Positions 7,581-16,060 of a stretch of DNA of 64,000 nt are shown in pieces. Below the pieces are notes generated by a model that saw only the letters and a program-made list of their open reading frames with translations, had not been told where the DNA came from and made no database searches. Made by a program: the position numbers and the translations under genes. This DNA is from Candidatus Latescibacterota bacterium. GTDB lineage: Bacteria > Latescibacterota > UBA2968. The stretch is from positions 18,780 to 82,779 of the forward strand of contig JAJEDY010000033.1 of the NCBI GenBank assembly GCA_022821275.1. The letters run 5' to 3'. Position 1 is the first letter of the stretch. Each line of letters begins with the position of its first letter.

Positions 7581-8843
7581 GTGGATGTGTTAGACGATTT
7601 GGCATTTCGTGGCTATATTTTTCAGATGACAGATGAGGATAAACTCCGCAGGCGTTTGGCAGAGGGACGGATGACATTGTATTGCGGATTTGATCCCACT
7701 GCCGATAGTCTGCATGCGGGCAGCCTGGTTCCCATTATGGGATTGCGTCGGTTTCAAGATGCGGGGCACAAGCCCATTGCACTTGTGGGCGGGGGCACGG
7801 GGTTGATTGGCGATCCGAGTGGGAAAGCAGAAGAACGACAGTTGAATTCACTGGCCGTGGTACAGGCATATACAGAGCGTCAGCGCGCGCAATTGGAAAA
7901 GTATCTGGATTTTGAGACCGGGCACAATCAGGCTCTGATGGTGAGCAATTATACCTGGCTTTCAGAGTTGCGTACGATTGAATTTTTGCGCGATGTGGGC
8001 AAACACTTTTCAATGGGGTATATGCTGGGCAAAGAGTCGGTGTCGTCGCGTCTTTCAACCGGGATTTCATTTACCGAATTTAGTTATATGGTTTTGCAGG
8101 CGTATGACTTTATGGAGTTGAACAGAAAGTATGGCTGTGAGCTTCAGATCGGGGGTAGCGATCAGTGGGGCAATATTACGGCGGGTATAGAATTGTGTCG
8201 GCGCGTGCTCAATAAGACTGTCTATGGGTTGACTTTTCCGTTGCTGGAAAAGTCTGATGGGACGAAGTTTGGCAAGACCGAGACGGGAACGTTATGGCTC
8301 GATCCCGAGAAGACTTCACCCTATCAATTTTATCAGTTTTGGGTGAATGCAGCAGATCGCGATGTGGTGAAATTTTTAAAGTTGTTCACTTTTTTGAGCC
8401 GCGAACGTATAGTGGAATTGGAACGAGAGGTGGAGGCGCGGCCCGAGAAGCGCGAGGCGCAGCGCGTGCTGGCCGAAGAGGTGACGACTTTTATCCACGG
8501 TGCAGCCGCAAAGGATCGCGCCGTGCATATTTCCGAGGCGCTGTTTTACGGCAATTTGCAGGATTTGAACGAGCAGGAGATTGCGGAGGGGTTTAGCGAT
8601 GTGCCGTCTTACGCGCTCAATGGTACCGATAAAATGGATTTGATCGATTTGCTCGTGGATGCGCAAATTTCATCGTCCAGGCGACAGGCGCGCGAAGATA
8701 TCATGAATGGAGCCATTTATATCAATGGGCAACGCTGTACAGATATGGGCCATATTTTAGAGCCTTCTGAAAGACTGGCTAGAAAATATCTGGTGATGCG
8801 CCGCGGCAAACGCCGCTACTTTCTGGTGCGGTGGTCGGTGTGA
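7581..8843 (+). CDS. tyrS: Tyrosyl-tRNA synthetase
   Basis: 420-aa class Ic synthetase that charges tRNA-Tyr. Seen: 'YCGFDPTADSLHAGSLVPIM' (HIGH-type), 'GGGTGLIGDPSGKAEER', 'LQIGGSDQWGNITAGIEL' and the KMSKS-type 'KSDGTKFGKTETG'. The C-terminal S4 RNA-binding domain is 'SSSRRQAREDIMNGAIYINGQR'. GTG start with GGAGAT upstream. Placing tyrS within a trp operon is uncommon. It fits with the upstream leader peptide containing six Tyr codons, since tyrosine shortage would then raise both tyrosine supply and its synthetase. Confidence 0.96.
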   Translation: MDVLDDLAFRGYIFQMTDEDKLRRRLAEGRMTLYCGFDPTADSLHAGSLVPIMGLRRFQDAGHKPIALVGGGTGLIGDPSGKAEERQLNSLAVVQAYTERQRAQLEKYLDFETGHNQALMVSNYTWLSELRTIEFLRDVGKHFSMGYMLGKESVSSRLSTGISFTEFSYMVLQAYDFMELNRKYGCELQIGGSDQWGNITAGIELCRRVLNKTVYGLTFPLLEKSDGTKFGKTETGTLWLDPEKTSPYQFYQFWVNAADRDVVKFLKLFTFLSRERIVELEREVEARPEKREAQRVLAEEVTTFIHGAAAKDRAVHISEALFYGNLQDLNEQEIAEGFSDVPSYALNGTDKMDLIDLLVDAQISSSRRQAREDIMNGAIYINGQRCTDMGHILEPSERLARKYLVMRRGKRRYFLVRWSV

Positions 8844-8902
8844 CTGGGCAGGCGCATGTAGATTTTTCACTAACTACTTAACCCTAAAGGAAGGATTTTT
8901 TT

Positions 8903-9880
8903 ATGAAAGCACCCTGGATTACCTACCGTCCGGAACTCAAGGTACTCGATTGTACGATCCGCGATGGTGGTTTGATGAATGACCATCATTTTGATGATGA
9001 TTTTGTAAAAGCCGTGTATGAAACATGTGTCGCGGCGGGTGTTGACTATATGGAAATTGGGTACCGAAACTCCAAGGAGATGTTTCCCAAAAGAGATTTT
9101 GGTGCGTTCCGCCACAGCGATGAGGAGGATATTCGCAAAATTACCGGGGATCACGATCCCGAAGAGACGGGGATGAAACTCGCAATTATGGCCGATGCAG
9201 GCAAGAGCGATTGGGCCGAAGATATTTTGCCAGCGAGCGAGAGCGTGGTCGATATGGTGCGCGTGGCGTGTTATGTCGAGCAGATTCCAGAGACTGTCGA
9301 AATGTTGCTCGATGCCCACGAGAAGGGGTATGAAACGAGTTGTAATATTATGGCGATTTCGACGGTGCAAGATGTCGAGATTGATCAGGCATTAGAAGTG
9401 TTGATGGAAACCCCCGTGGGCACGATTTGCGTTGTGGATAGTTTCGGTGCGCTGTATCGCGAGCAGGTCGATATGCTCGTGCGAAAATACATGGAGGTGA
9501 CCAAGGGTTCGGGCAAGGAGGTGGGTATTCACGCGCACAATAATCAGCAACTGGCATTTGCCAATACTATTGAGGCCATTATTCTGGGGGCCAATCGGGT
9601 CGATGCCACAGTGGATGGATTGGGGCGCGGTGCGGGCAATTGTCCCATGGAATTGTTGCTCGGTTTTTTGCGGAATCCCAAGTTTAAGATCCGTCCCGTC
9701 TATAAGTTGCTGGAAGAGCATTTTGTCAAGTTGCGCAGCGAAATGATGTGGGGACCTCTGGTACCCTATAACATCACGGGCCAGCACAACCAGCATCCCC
9801 GCGAGGCAATGGCATTGCTCGATGGTGATGACCGCGAGCAGTATCTGGCATTTTACGACAGCGTAGTTGGTGATATTTGA
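8903..9880 (+). CDS. DRE-TIM metallolyase-like aldolase (HMGL-like)
   Basis: 325-aa TIM-barrel protein of the HMG-CoA lyase / 4-hydroxy-2-oxovalerate aldolase superfamily. The strand-1 motif reads 'LDCTIRDGGLMNDHHF' (the D-R pair of DRE), and the metal-binding HxH motif reads 'VGIHAHNNQQLAFANT'. 'GANRVDATVDGLGRGAGNCPMELLLGFL' closes the barrel. No DmpG communication domain or LeuA-type regulatory domain follows. Such enzymes cleave or form C-C bonds with pyruvate or acetyl-CoA. It lies between tyrS and trpB in the operon; its substrate is unknown, perhaps a side branch from an aromatic intermediate. Confidence 0.8.
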   Translation: MKAPWITYRPELKVLDCTIRDGGLMNDHHFDDDFVKAVYETCVAAGVDYMEIGYRNSKEMFPKRDFGAFRHSDEEDIRKITGDHDPEETGMKLAIMADAGKSDWAEDILPASESVVDMVRVACYVEQIPETVEMLLDAHEKGYETSCNIMAISTVQDVEIDQALEVLMETPVGTICVVDSFGALYREQVDMLVRKYMEVTKGSGKEVGIHAHNNQQLAFANTIEAIILGANRVDATVDGLGRGAGNCPMELLLGFLRNPKFKIRPVYKLLEEHFVKLRSEMMWGPLVPYNITGQHNQHPREAMALLDGDDREQYLAFYDSVVGDI

Positions 9881-9893
9881 GAGGATATAAAAT

Positions 9894-11099
9894 ATGGCTA
9901 TGAACGCGATTGATTTGCCCGATGCGCGCGGGCATTTTGGGCCTTATGGCGGGCAGTATGTGCCCGAGACGCTTATGGCGCTGTTGGAAGATCTGGAGGC
10001 GGCTTATGGGAAGGCAAAGTGCGACCCAGAGTTCTGGGCTGAATTGGATCGATATTTGCGCGATTATGTCGGACGGCCCACGCCGCTTTATTTTGCCGAG
10101 CGGTTGACAGAAGAACTCGGCGGTCCTAAAATTTATCTCAAGCGCGAAGACCTCGCCCATACGGGGGCGCATAAAATCAATCATGCCATGGGACAGATTT
10201 TGCTCGCCAACCGGATGGGCAAGACGCGGATTATTGCCGAGACAGGTGCCGGACAACACGGCGTGGCAACGGCAACTGTGGCGGCGATGTTTGGTCTCAA
10301 GTGCGAAATTTACATGGGTGTTGAAGATATGGAACGGCAAGCGCTCAATGTGTTTCGCATGCGGCTTTTGGGTGCGAAAGTTACGGGTGTCCATTCGGGT
10401 AGCAAAACACTGAAGGATGCGATTAATGAGGCCATCCGCGACTGGGTGACCAATGTGGAGGATACGTTTTACATTTTTGGTTCGGTTTTGGGACCGCATC
10501 CGTATCCGATGATTGTGCGGGATTTTCAGCGGGTTATTGGCGTTGAAGCCCGTGCTCAAATTTTGGAGAGAGAGGGTCGATTGCCCGATGTGCTCGTCGC
10601 CTGTGTGGGTGGGGGAAGCAATTCTATCGGGTTGTTTCACGCTTTTTTGGATGATGCCGATGTGCAGATGATCGGTGTGGAGGCCGGTGGACACGGTATT
10701 GCGTCTGGCGAGCACGCCGCGCGGTTTAATGGCGGCGATTTGGGGGTTTTGCACGGTGCGCGCATTTATGTGTTGCAAAATGATGATGGACAGATCGCAT
10801 TGACGCATTCGGTATCGGCGGGTCTCGATTATTCGGGCGTGGGGCCAGAGCATTGTTATTTGCGAGATATGGCGCGTACGGCTTATACGTATGCGACGGA
10901 TGAGGAAGCTCTCAGTGCCTTTGAGTTGCTCAGTCATACCGAAGGGATTATTCCCGCTTTGGAGAGTTCACACGCTATTGCCCATGTTTGCAAGTTGGCA
11001 CCCGAGATGAGTCGAGATCAGATTGTGGTTGTCAATTTATCGGGACGGGGTGACAAAGATGTGCAACAGGCGGCGCGGTTTATAGAAGGAGTGAGATGA
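9894..11099 (+). CDS. trpB: Tryptophan synthase beta chain
   Basis: 401-aa PLP enzyme condensing indole with serine in the TrpAB complex. Seen: '[10 protein letters not shown]', '[12 protein letters not shown]', '[19 protein letters not shown]' with the PLP lysine, '[20 protein letters not shown]', the phosphate loop '[15 protein letters not shown]', 'GVEAGGHG', '[15 protein letters not shown]' and '[10 protein letters not shown]'. This is TrpB1 type by length and motifs. GAGAGGA precedes ATG 9894; a second ATG at 9900 is possible. Overlaps trpA by 4 bases. Confidence 0.97.
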   Translation: MAMNAIDLPDARGHFGPYGGQYVPETLMALLEDLEAAYGKAKCDPEFWAELDRYLRDYVGRPTPLYFAERLTEELGGPKIYLKREDLAHTGAHKINHAMGQILLANRMGKTRIIAETGAGQHGVATATVAAMFGLKCEIYMGVEDMERQALNVFRMRLLGAKVTGVHSGSKTLKDAINEAIRDWVTNVEDTFYIFGSVLGPHPYPMIVRDFQRVIGVEARAQILEREGRLPDVLVACVGGGSNSIGLFHAFLDDADVQMIGVEAGGHGIASGEHAARFNGGDLGVLHGARIYVLQNDDGQIALTHSVSAGLDYSGVGPEHCYLRDMARTAYTYATDEEALSAFELLSHTEGIIPALESSHAIAHVCKLAPEMSRDQIVVVNLSGRGDKDVQQAARFIEGVR

Positions 11100-11899
11100 C
11101 GCGGATTGGACGGCGGTTTGATGACTTGAGAAAAGCGGGTAGGGCGGGCTTTGTCGCCTATATTGCGGCGGGTGATCCGGACTTAAATACCACGTACCAG
11201 ATGGTGTTGGAATTGGATCGGCGAGGTGTGGATGTTCTGGAATTGGGTGTGCCTTTTTCAGATCCTCTGGCCGATGGTCCCGTGATTCAGGAGGCATCAC
11301 AACGCGCTTTGGCTGCTGGTGCCACGCTCGAGGGCGTGTTGTCTATGGTTGCAGATGTGCGGACTGAGACCGAAATCCCCATTGTGCTGTTTACGTATTA
11401 CAATCCGATTCATCGCTACGGTGTGGATTGCTTTGTAAAACGCGCTGCAGATGTGGGGGTCGATGGTGTTCTGATGCTGGATTTGCCTCCGGAAGAGGGC
11501 GGTGATTATATAGCGCAAATGAATGAGCACGGGCTGGATACGATTTTTCTGGTGACGCCTACTACGCGCGATGATCGGATGAAACTGATTGCGTCCCATA
11601 CCAGGGGATTTGTCTATTATGTGTCGCGCACCGGAGTGACGGGAGAGCGCGATTCTCTGGCAGATGAGATTCAAAGCAAGGTATCTGCGATATGCCAGTA
11701 CACAGATATGCCCATTGCCGTTGGGTTTGGTATTTCAACGCCCGAGCATGTGTCGGAAATTGCGCGATATGCCGATGCGGTTGTGGTTGGCAGCGCGATT
11801 GTGCGTCGCATTGGTGAGTTCCAATGCGATGCTGATCTGGTTGCAAAGGTGGGGGCTTTTGTCGGGTCTTTGATCGGCCCTTTGAGAGAGGGTGTGTAG
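11096..11899 (+). CDS. trpA: Tryptophan synthase alpha chain
   Basis: 267-aa TIM-barrel subunit that releases indole from indole-3-glycerol phosphate. Seen: '[12 protein letters not shown]', '[24 protein letters not shown]' with the catalytic Glu, '[13 protein letters not shown]', '[13 protein letters not shown]' with the catalytic Asp, '[13 protein letters not shown]', '[13 protein letters not shown]' and 'VVGSAIV'. ATGA overlap with trpB. Normal length. Confidence 0.97.
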   Translation: MTRIGRRFDDLRKAGRAGFVAYIAAGDPDLNTTYQMVLELDRRGVDVLELGVPFSDPLADGPVIQEASQRALAAGATLEGVLSMVADVRTETEIPIVLFTYYNPIHRYGVDCFVKRAADVGVDGVLMLDLPPEEGGDYIAQMNEHGLDTIFLVTPTTRDDRMKLIASHTRGFVYYVSRTGVTGERDSLADEIQSKVSAICQYTDMPIAVGFGISTPEHVSEIARYADAVVVGSAIVRRIGEFQCDADLVAKVGAFVGSLIGPLREGV

Positions 11900-11902
11900 G
11901 TT

Positions 11903-12184
11903 ATGGAGAAGGATCTGGATTTCTGGCGCGAGAAAATCGATGCTTTGGATGATCAGATTCTCGAGTTGCTCAATGAACGTGCCCGGTGTGCCTTGTCTGT
12001 GGGAAAAATTAAGAGCACCGAGGGTTTGCCCTTTCATGTCCCTGAACGAGAAACCCTGATTCTCAACCGCATTCGCGAATTGAATGGCGGGCCTTTGAGT
12101 CACGAAGCAGCGCAACGCATTTTTAGACAGATTATCGATGAGTCATTGCGGTTGGAAGAAGATCAAGCAGAGTCAGAGTCTTAA
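11903..12184 (+). CDS. Chorismate mutase (AroQ class)
   Basis: 93-aa all-helical protein that converts chorismate to prephenate, opening the Tyr/Phe branch. 'FWREKIDALDDQILELLNERARCALSVGKIK' is the AroQ helix-1 pattern with the active-site Arg and Lys; 'VPERETLILNRI' and 'AAQRIFRQIIDESLRLEED' make up the rest. A stand-alone domain, not fused to DAHP synthase or prephenate dehydratase. ATG 3 bases after the trpA stop. The adjacent DAHP synthase may form a complex with it, as free AroQ proteins do in several bacteria; that is inference. Confidence 0.92.
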   Translation: MEKDLDFWREKIDALDDQILELLNERARCALSVGKIKSTEGLPFHVPERETLILNRIRELNGGPLSHEAAQRIFRQIIDESLRLEEDQAESES

Positions 12185-12197
12185 AAAAGGTGTTATT

Positions 12198-13223
12198 ATG
12201 AGTTTCAAACGGATTCAGCCCATTCCCAGTGCAGAAGAAATCCAGGATGTTTTGCCACTGCCCGATGATTTGAAGGCTAAGAAGGAAGAACGCGATGCCG
12301 AGATTCGGGCTATTTTTGAGCGCAAGAGCGATAAGTTTTTGTTGGTTATTGGTCCTTGCTCGGCTCACAATGTCGATGCGGTGTGTGAATATGTGAATCG
12401 CCTATCGCGGCTTCAAGAGCAGGTGAAGGACAAGTTGGTGCTCGTGCCGCGGATTTATACCAATAAGCCGCGCACGACTGGCGAAGGGTATAAGGGCATG
12501 GCCCATCAGCCCGATCCCGAGGGTATGCCCGATATGGTTGTAGGGATTAAGACCATTCGACAGATGCAGATTCGCGCTTTTCGCGAGTCGCATTTGACGG
12601 CTGCCGATGAGATGCTCTATCCTTCGAATTTGCCTTATGTGGAGGATTTGCTGAGTTATATTGCCGTGGGGGCGCGGTCTGTTGAAAATCAGAATCATCG
12701 CCTGACTATTAGCGGTGTCGATGTGCCTGCGGGCATGAAAAACCCGACGGGTGGCGATCTGGATGTGATGTTCAATGCCATTTATGCAGCGCAAATGCCA
12801 CATGTGTTTTTTCACAATGGATGGGAAGTCAGTACGTCGGGTAATTCGTTGACGCATGCGGTGTTGCGCGGGATGTCGTATAATGGGCGGAGCGTACCCA
12901 ATTATCACTACGAAGATTTGATGCATGTTGCCGAGCAATATCAGGCGCGCAAGTTGAGCAATCCGACGATTATTGTGGATACCAATCACAATAATTCAGA
13001 TAAAATGTTTTCCGAACAGCCGCGCATTGGTCTGGAGGTGATGCGCAGCCGCCGCCATTCCCCGCTTCTTCACAATGTGGTGCGCGGGTTGATGGTGGAG
13101 AGCTATCTGGAGGAGGGCGCGCAAAAACCCGAAGAGGGGATATTTGGGAAGTCGATTACCGATCCGTGTCTGGGATGGGAAGATACGGAAGTGTTTGTGA
13201 AGGACCTGGCAGGTCTGGTTTAG
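12198..13223 (+). CDS. aroF: 3-deoxy-7-phosphoheptulonate (DAHP) synthase, class I
   Basis: 341-aa entry enzyme of the shikimate pathway (PEP + erythrose 4-phosphate). Seen: 'LLVIGPCSAHN', 'LVPRIYTNKPRTTGEGYKGMAHQPDPEG', 'GARSVENQNHR', 'GVDVPAGMKNPTGGD', 'PTIIVDTNHNNSDK' and 'GLMVESYLEEGAQ', the E. coli AroF/G/H type rather than the KDO8P-like short type. The tracked ORF starts at 12138 inside the chorismate mutase gene; ATG 12198 with AAAAGG upstream is the real start. Which effector inhibits it cannot be told from the sequence. Confidence 0.93.
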   Translation: MSFKRIQPIPSAEEIQDVLPLPDDLKAKKEERDAEIRAIFERKSDKFLLVIGPCSAHNVDAVCEYVNRLSRLQEQVKDKLVLVPRIYTNKPRTTGEGYKGMAHQPDPEGMPDMVVGIKTIRQMQIRAFRESHLTAADEMLYPSNLPYVEDLLSYIAVGARSVENQNHRLTISGVDVPAGMKNPTGGDLDVMFNAIYAAQMPHVFFHNGWEVSTSGNSLTHAVLRGMSYNGRSVPNYHYEDLMHVAEQYQARKLSNPTIIVDTNHNNSDKMFSEQPRIGLEVMRSRRHSPLLHNVVRGLMVESYLEEGAQKPEEGIFGKSITDPCLGWEDTEVFVKDLAGLV

Positions 13224-13229
13224 TATTTT

Positions 13230-14360
13230 ATGTCGTATCAGGTTATTTGTATGAACGATCCTCCATTTGCAGATGCCGCGATTGCCATTGTGGGTGTGGG
13301 GTTGATTGGTGGGTCGCTGGGGCTGGCGTTTAAGCGATTGGGTATTGGGCGCGAGATTATTGGTATTAGTCGCGCGGAGACCCTGCGAGAAGCCCGTGCG
13401 CTCGATGTGATCGATCGCGGTTATGAATACGACGCGATGGACAGTGGCGTAAAACGGTCAGATCTGGTATTTTTGTGTTCGCCCATTGTGCGTATTCTGG
13501 AGCAGTTGCCCGCGGTCGTGCAAGCGGCCTCGCCGGGTTGTGTTATTACAGATGTGGGCAGTACAAAGGGCGCGATTGTCGCATGTGCAGAACGGGTTGC
13601 GCGTGAAGGTGTGCATTTTGTGGGCGGGCACCCCATGGCGGGGTCGGAAAAGAGCGGCGTGGGGGCTGCCGATCCCTTTTTGTTTGAAAACGCGCTTTAT
13701 GTGCTTACGCCCGCAAGCGGTGTTCCCGATCAAATTGTGGATGTGCTCGCAGCACTGGTGCAATGCATTGGTGCGCGTTCTATGCGTATGGAAGCCGAGA
13801 CGCATGATCGGGTCGCTGCAACGGTGAGTCATTTGCCGCAGATGATGGCTACTACTCTCGTGGGATTGGTGGGCAGGCTCAATGAGGCCGATGGTCTTCC
13901 CCTGCAAATGGCAGCGGGAGGGTTCCGCGATTTGACGCGTATTGCCTCCAGTCCGTTTGCGATGTGGCGGGATATTTGTCAGACGAATGCCGGTCCTATT
14001 CGAGAGATGATCGATGCGTATCTCGACGCGCTTGTAGCGATACGAGATAAGGTGGATCGGGAAGCGTTATCAGAAGATTTTGACTATGCCAATCGCATTC
14101 GCGGGGAGATTCCCAGAGATTCCAAGGGTTTTTTGCATCCGCTTCACGAAATTTTGCTGGTGGTAGAAGACAAACCCGGTGTGATTGCCGATGTTGCTTC
14201 CCGGCTGTCTGCCGAAGGAATTAATATTGACGATATTGAAGTGCTGAAGGTGCGCGAAGGCGAAGGAGGGACGATTCGGATGGGGTTTGGACAGCAGGAG
14301 GAAGCCGATCGGTCTGTCGATATTTTGCGAGATGCGGGTTATCAAGTGCGGTTGCGTTAG
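13230..14360 (+). CDS. tyrA: Prephenate dehydrogenase with C-terminal ACT domain
   Basis: 376-aa NAD-dependent enzyme that makes 4-hydroxyphenylpyruvate from prephenate for tyrosine. Rossmann motif 'IAIVGVGLIGGSLGLAFKRLG'; 'VITDVGSTKGAIV', 'FVGGHPMAGSEKSGVGAADPFLFENA' and 'AATVSHLPQMMATTLV' carry the active site, with 'GGFRDLTRIASSPFAMWRDI' in the dimer domain. The last about 75 residues ('ILLVVEDKPGVIADVASRLSAEGINIDDIEV') form an ACT domain, the usual site for tyrosine feedback. Start uncertain: ATG 13230 lacks a clear Shine-Dalgarno, and ATG 13251 is an alternative that leaves the Rossmann fold intact. Confidence 0.94.
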   Translation: MSYQVICMNDPPFADAAIAIVGVGLIGGSLGLAFKRLGIGREIIGISRAETLREARALDVIDRGYEYDAMDSGVKRSDLVFLCSPIVRILEQLPAVVQAASPGCVITDVGSTKGAIVACAERVAREGVHFVGGHPMAGSEKSGVGAADPFLFENALYVLTPASGVPDQIVDVLAALVQCIGARSMRMEAETHDRVAATVSHLPQMMATTLVGLVGRLNEADGLPLQMAAGGFRDLTRIASSPFAMWRDICQTNAGPIREMIDAYLDALVAIRDKVDREALSEDFDYANRIRGEIPRDSKGFLHPLHEILLVVEDKPGVIADVASRLSAEGINIDDIEVLKVREGEGGTIRMGFGQQEEADRSVDILRDAGYQVRLR

Positions 14361-14370
14361 AGGGGTAAGT

Positions 14371-15030
14371 ATGTATGAGGTAAAAGAAGCACGTGGACTT
14401 ATTGGGGAATGCGATGTACCGGGGGATCCCGAGACCACACTGTATTTGCTCGGCGCTGCGGCGATGTTATCGCAGTCGGATTTGACCCTTCACTGCGTGG
14501 GCGACGATTGGAAGACCCGACGCGCGTTGGATTTGTTGCGGCGGTTGAATGCACAATTGGATATTCAGGTGACGCGATCAAAGTCTGAGGTGACGCGTAC
14601 GGTTAAAGTTCAGGGATCTGAATTGCGGCGTACGCGCATAGGGGGTGAGCAGACGGATCTTTTTATTCGTGAAGTGCCTTTTCTCGCTGTGATGGGTACA
14701 CAGGCTGCAGGCGAGATGGTTATTCGGGATGGAGAGGGTTTGCGTCAGGGAGAGGTTGACCGCCTATCATTGACGATTCAGAATTTGCGTCAAATGGGGG
14801 CCAAGGTAGGCGAAATGCCCGATGGTCTGGTGGTGCAGGGGCCTGTGCGCCTTGAAGGTATAGAGGTCGATGCCGGCGGCGATGCCCGCACGGGGTTGAC
14901 CTTTGCACTGGCGGGATTGATAGCCGAGGGCGAAACTCAGGTGTCGAATACAGGTGATATGTGCCGCGATTTCGCCGCGTTATTCGATTGTTTATCTACT
15001 GTTGTTCAACCAAAAGAGGTGAAAGTATGA
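14371..15030 (+). CDS. Half-length EPSP-synthase-like protein, probably catalytically inactive
   Basis: 219-aa protein that aligns by eye with only the second half (about residues 210-428) of AroA. 'CDVPGDPETTLYLLGAAAMLSQ' matches VPGDISSAAFFLAA; 'REVPFLAVMGTQAAGEMVIRDGEGLRQGEVDRLSLTIQNLRQMGAKVGE' matches the DEIP...LKVKETNR block. The catalytic Asp of 'DEIP' is Arg100, the Lys of 'KET(N/D)R' is Gly, and the His of 'DHR' is Ala172 (Arg173 retained). The first half of AroA is absent from the 80 bases upstream and from tyrA. ATG 14371 follows AGGGG. It sits exactly where aroA is expected in an aro operon. It may be a pseudoenzyme, a regulator, or a decayed remnant; the open frame and the coupled downstream start argue against simple decay. 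Confidence 0.75.
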   Translation: MYEVKEARGLIGECDVPGDPETTLYLLGAAAMLSQSDLTLHCVGDDWKTRRALDLLRRLNAQLDIQVTRSKSEVTRTVKVQGSELRRTRIGGEQTDLFIREVPFLAVMGTQAAGEMVIRDGEGLRQGEVDRLSLTIQNLRQMGAKVGEMPDGLVVQGPVRLEGIEVDAGGDARTGLTFALAGLIAEGETQVSNTGDMCRDFAALFDCLSTVVQPKEVKV

Positions 15031-15182
15031 AGATACTTTTTAAGCTCGCGTTATTTGCGATTTTGATGATTCTGGGCGGTGTGGCATTTATACGCTATAC
15101 ATACAACTGCTCGTGGAAGGAAAGTTTTGATATTGCCGATGAGTTTGTGAATGATTTGCTGGATGGCAATCGAAGGTCTTGA
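15027..15182 (+). CDS. 51-aa single-pass membrane protein
   Basis: Short ORF beginning 'MKILFKLALFAILMILGGVAFIRY', with one membrane helix (about residues 5-23) after a basic N-terminus, then a charged tail 'KESFDIADEFVNDLLDGNRRS'. The ATG overlaps the stop of the EPSP-synthase-like gene (ATGA) and its TGA overlaps the aroE ATG (TGATG), so it is translationally coupled on both sides. AGAGGTG precedes it. The tracked ORF (14961 start) extends into the upstream gene and is not the real start. No family recognised; function unknown. Confidence 0.7.
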   Translation: MKILFKLALFAILMILGGVAFIRYTYNCSWKESFDIADEFVNDLLDGNRRS

Positions 15183-16060
15183 TGAATATTCGCGCAACAA
15201 GCCAGGTGCTGGGCGTTATAGGCGACCCGGTGGCTCATTCGTTTTCTCCCGATATGCACAATGCCGCAATCGCCGCATTAGATGTAGATTATTGTTATGT
15301 GGCTTTTCACGTGTTGCCCGACCGCGTGGGCGAGGCGATGAAGGGGTTGCGCGGGCTGAATATTCGCGGGTTAAATGTGACGATTCCGCACAAGCTGGCG
15401 GTGATGGAACACATGGACCGCATTTCAGAAGAAGCACTGGCTGTGGGTGCGGTTAATACCATTTCGCGCGAAGGCGATGAGTTGGTCGGATATAATACAG
15501 ATGTCTATGGCGTCTTGACGGCATTGCGCGATATTGCGGGGATTGTGACATTTCCCGCGCATTGTGTGGTGCTCGGCGCAGGTGGGGCTGCTCGTGCTGT
15601 GACGTATGCGCTGGGAACGCAAGACGGGGTGCAGCGGGTGACGATTTTGAATCGCACGGTTGAACGCGCTGAGGATCTGGCGGTAGATATGGAAAATATA
15701 ACGGGTACCAAAATGGATGTGGGAGCACTGGATGCAGATACGCAATGCAGGGCGTTTGCCGATGCGGGCGTGGTTGTGAATACCACTTCGCTGGGGATGT
15801 ATCCAGAGGTGAATGTCTCGCCCCTTGCCGATGTGCGCGCTGTCCATCCGGATTTGGTGCTTTACGATACGGTGTTCAATCCGCTGGAAACGCAGTTGAT
15901 GCGCGCGTTTCAATCGGTTGGAGTGCCGGCTTTTGGAGGGCTGGATATGCTGGTCTTTCAAGGGGCGCGGTCTTTTGCGATCTGGACGGGTGTTGAGCCA
16001 CCGACTGATGTGATGAAAAATGTCGTTGTCAAACGGGTCGGCACAAAAAATGAGAGGTGA
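15182..16060 (+). CDS. aroE: Shikimate dehydrogenase
   Basis: 292-aa NADPH-dependent enzyme that reduces 3-dehydroshikimate. Seen: 'GVIGDPVAHSFSPDMHNAAI' (substrate Ser pair region), 'GLNVTIPHKLAVMEHMD' with the catalytic Lys, 'AVGAVNTIS', 'YNTDVYGVLTAL' with the catalytic Asp, 'VVLGAGGAARAVTYAL' (nucleotide loop), 'NTTSLGM', 'VLYDTVFNPLETQLM' and 'FGGLDMLVFQGARSF'. ATG 15182 overlaps the preceding stop; the track's TTG 15179 is one codon earlier. Normal length. Confidence 0.95.
   Translation: MNIRATSQVLGVIGDPVAHSFSPDMHNAAIAALDVDYCYVAFHVLPDRVGEAMKGLRGLNIRGLNVTIPHKLAVMEHMDRISEEALAVGAVNTISREGDELVGYNTDVYGVLTALRDIAGIVTFPAHCVVLGAGGAARAVTYALGTQDGVQRVTILNRTVERAEDLAVDMENITGTKMDVGALDADTQCRAFADAGVVVNTTSLGMYPEVNVSPLADVRAVHPDLVLYDTVFNPLETQLMRAFQSVGVPAFGGLDMLVFQGARSFAIWTGVEPPTDVMKNVVVKRVGTKNER

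Noticed and set aside
14287-14370. Upstream extension of the EPSP-synthase-like ORF as the missing first half of AroA
   Set aside because: This stretch is within tyrA in another frame and shows no AroA motifs; ATG 14371 has a ribosome site.
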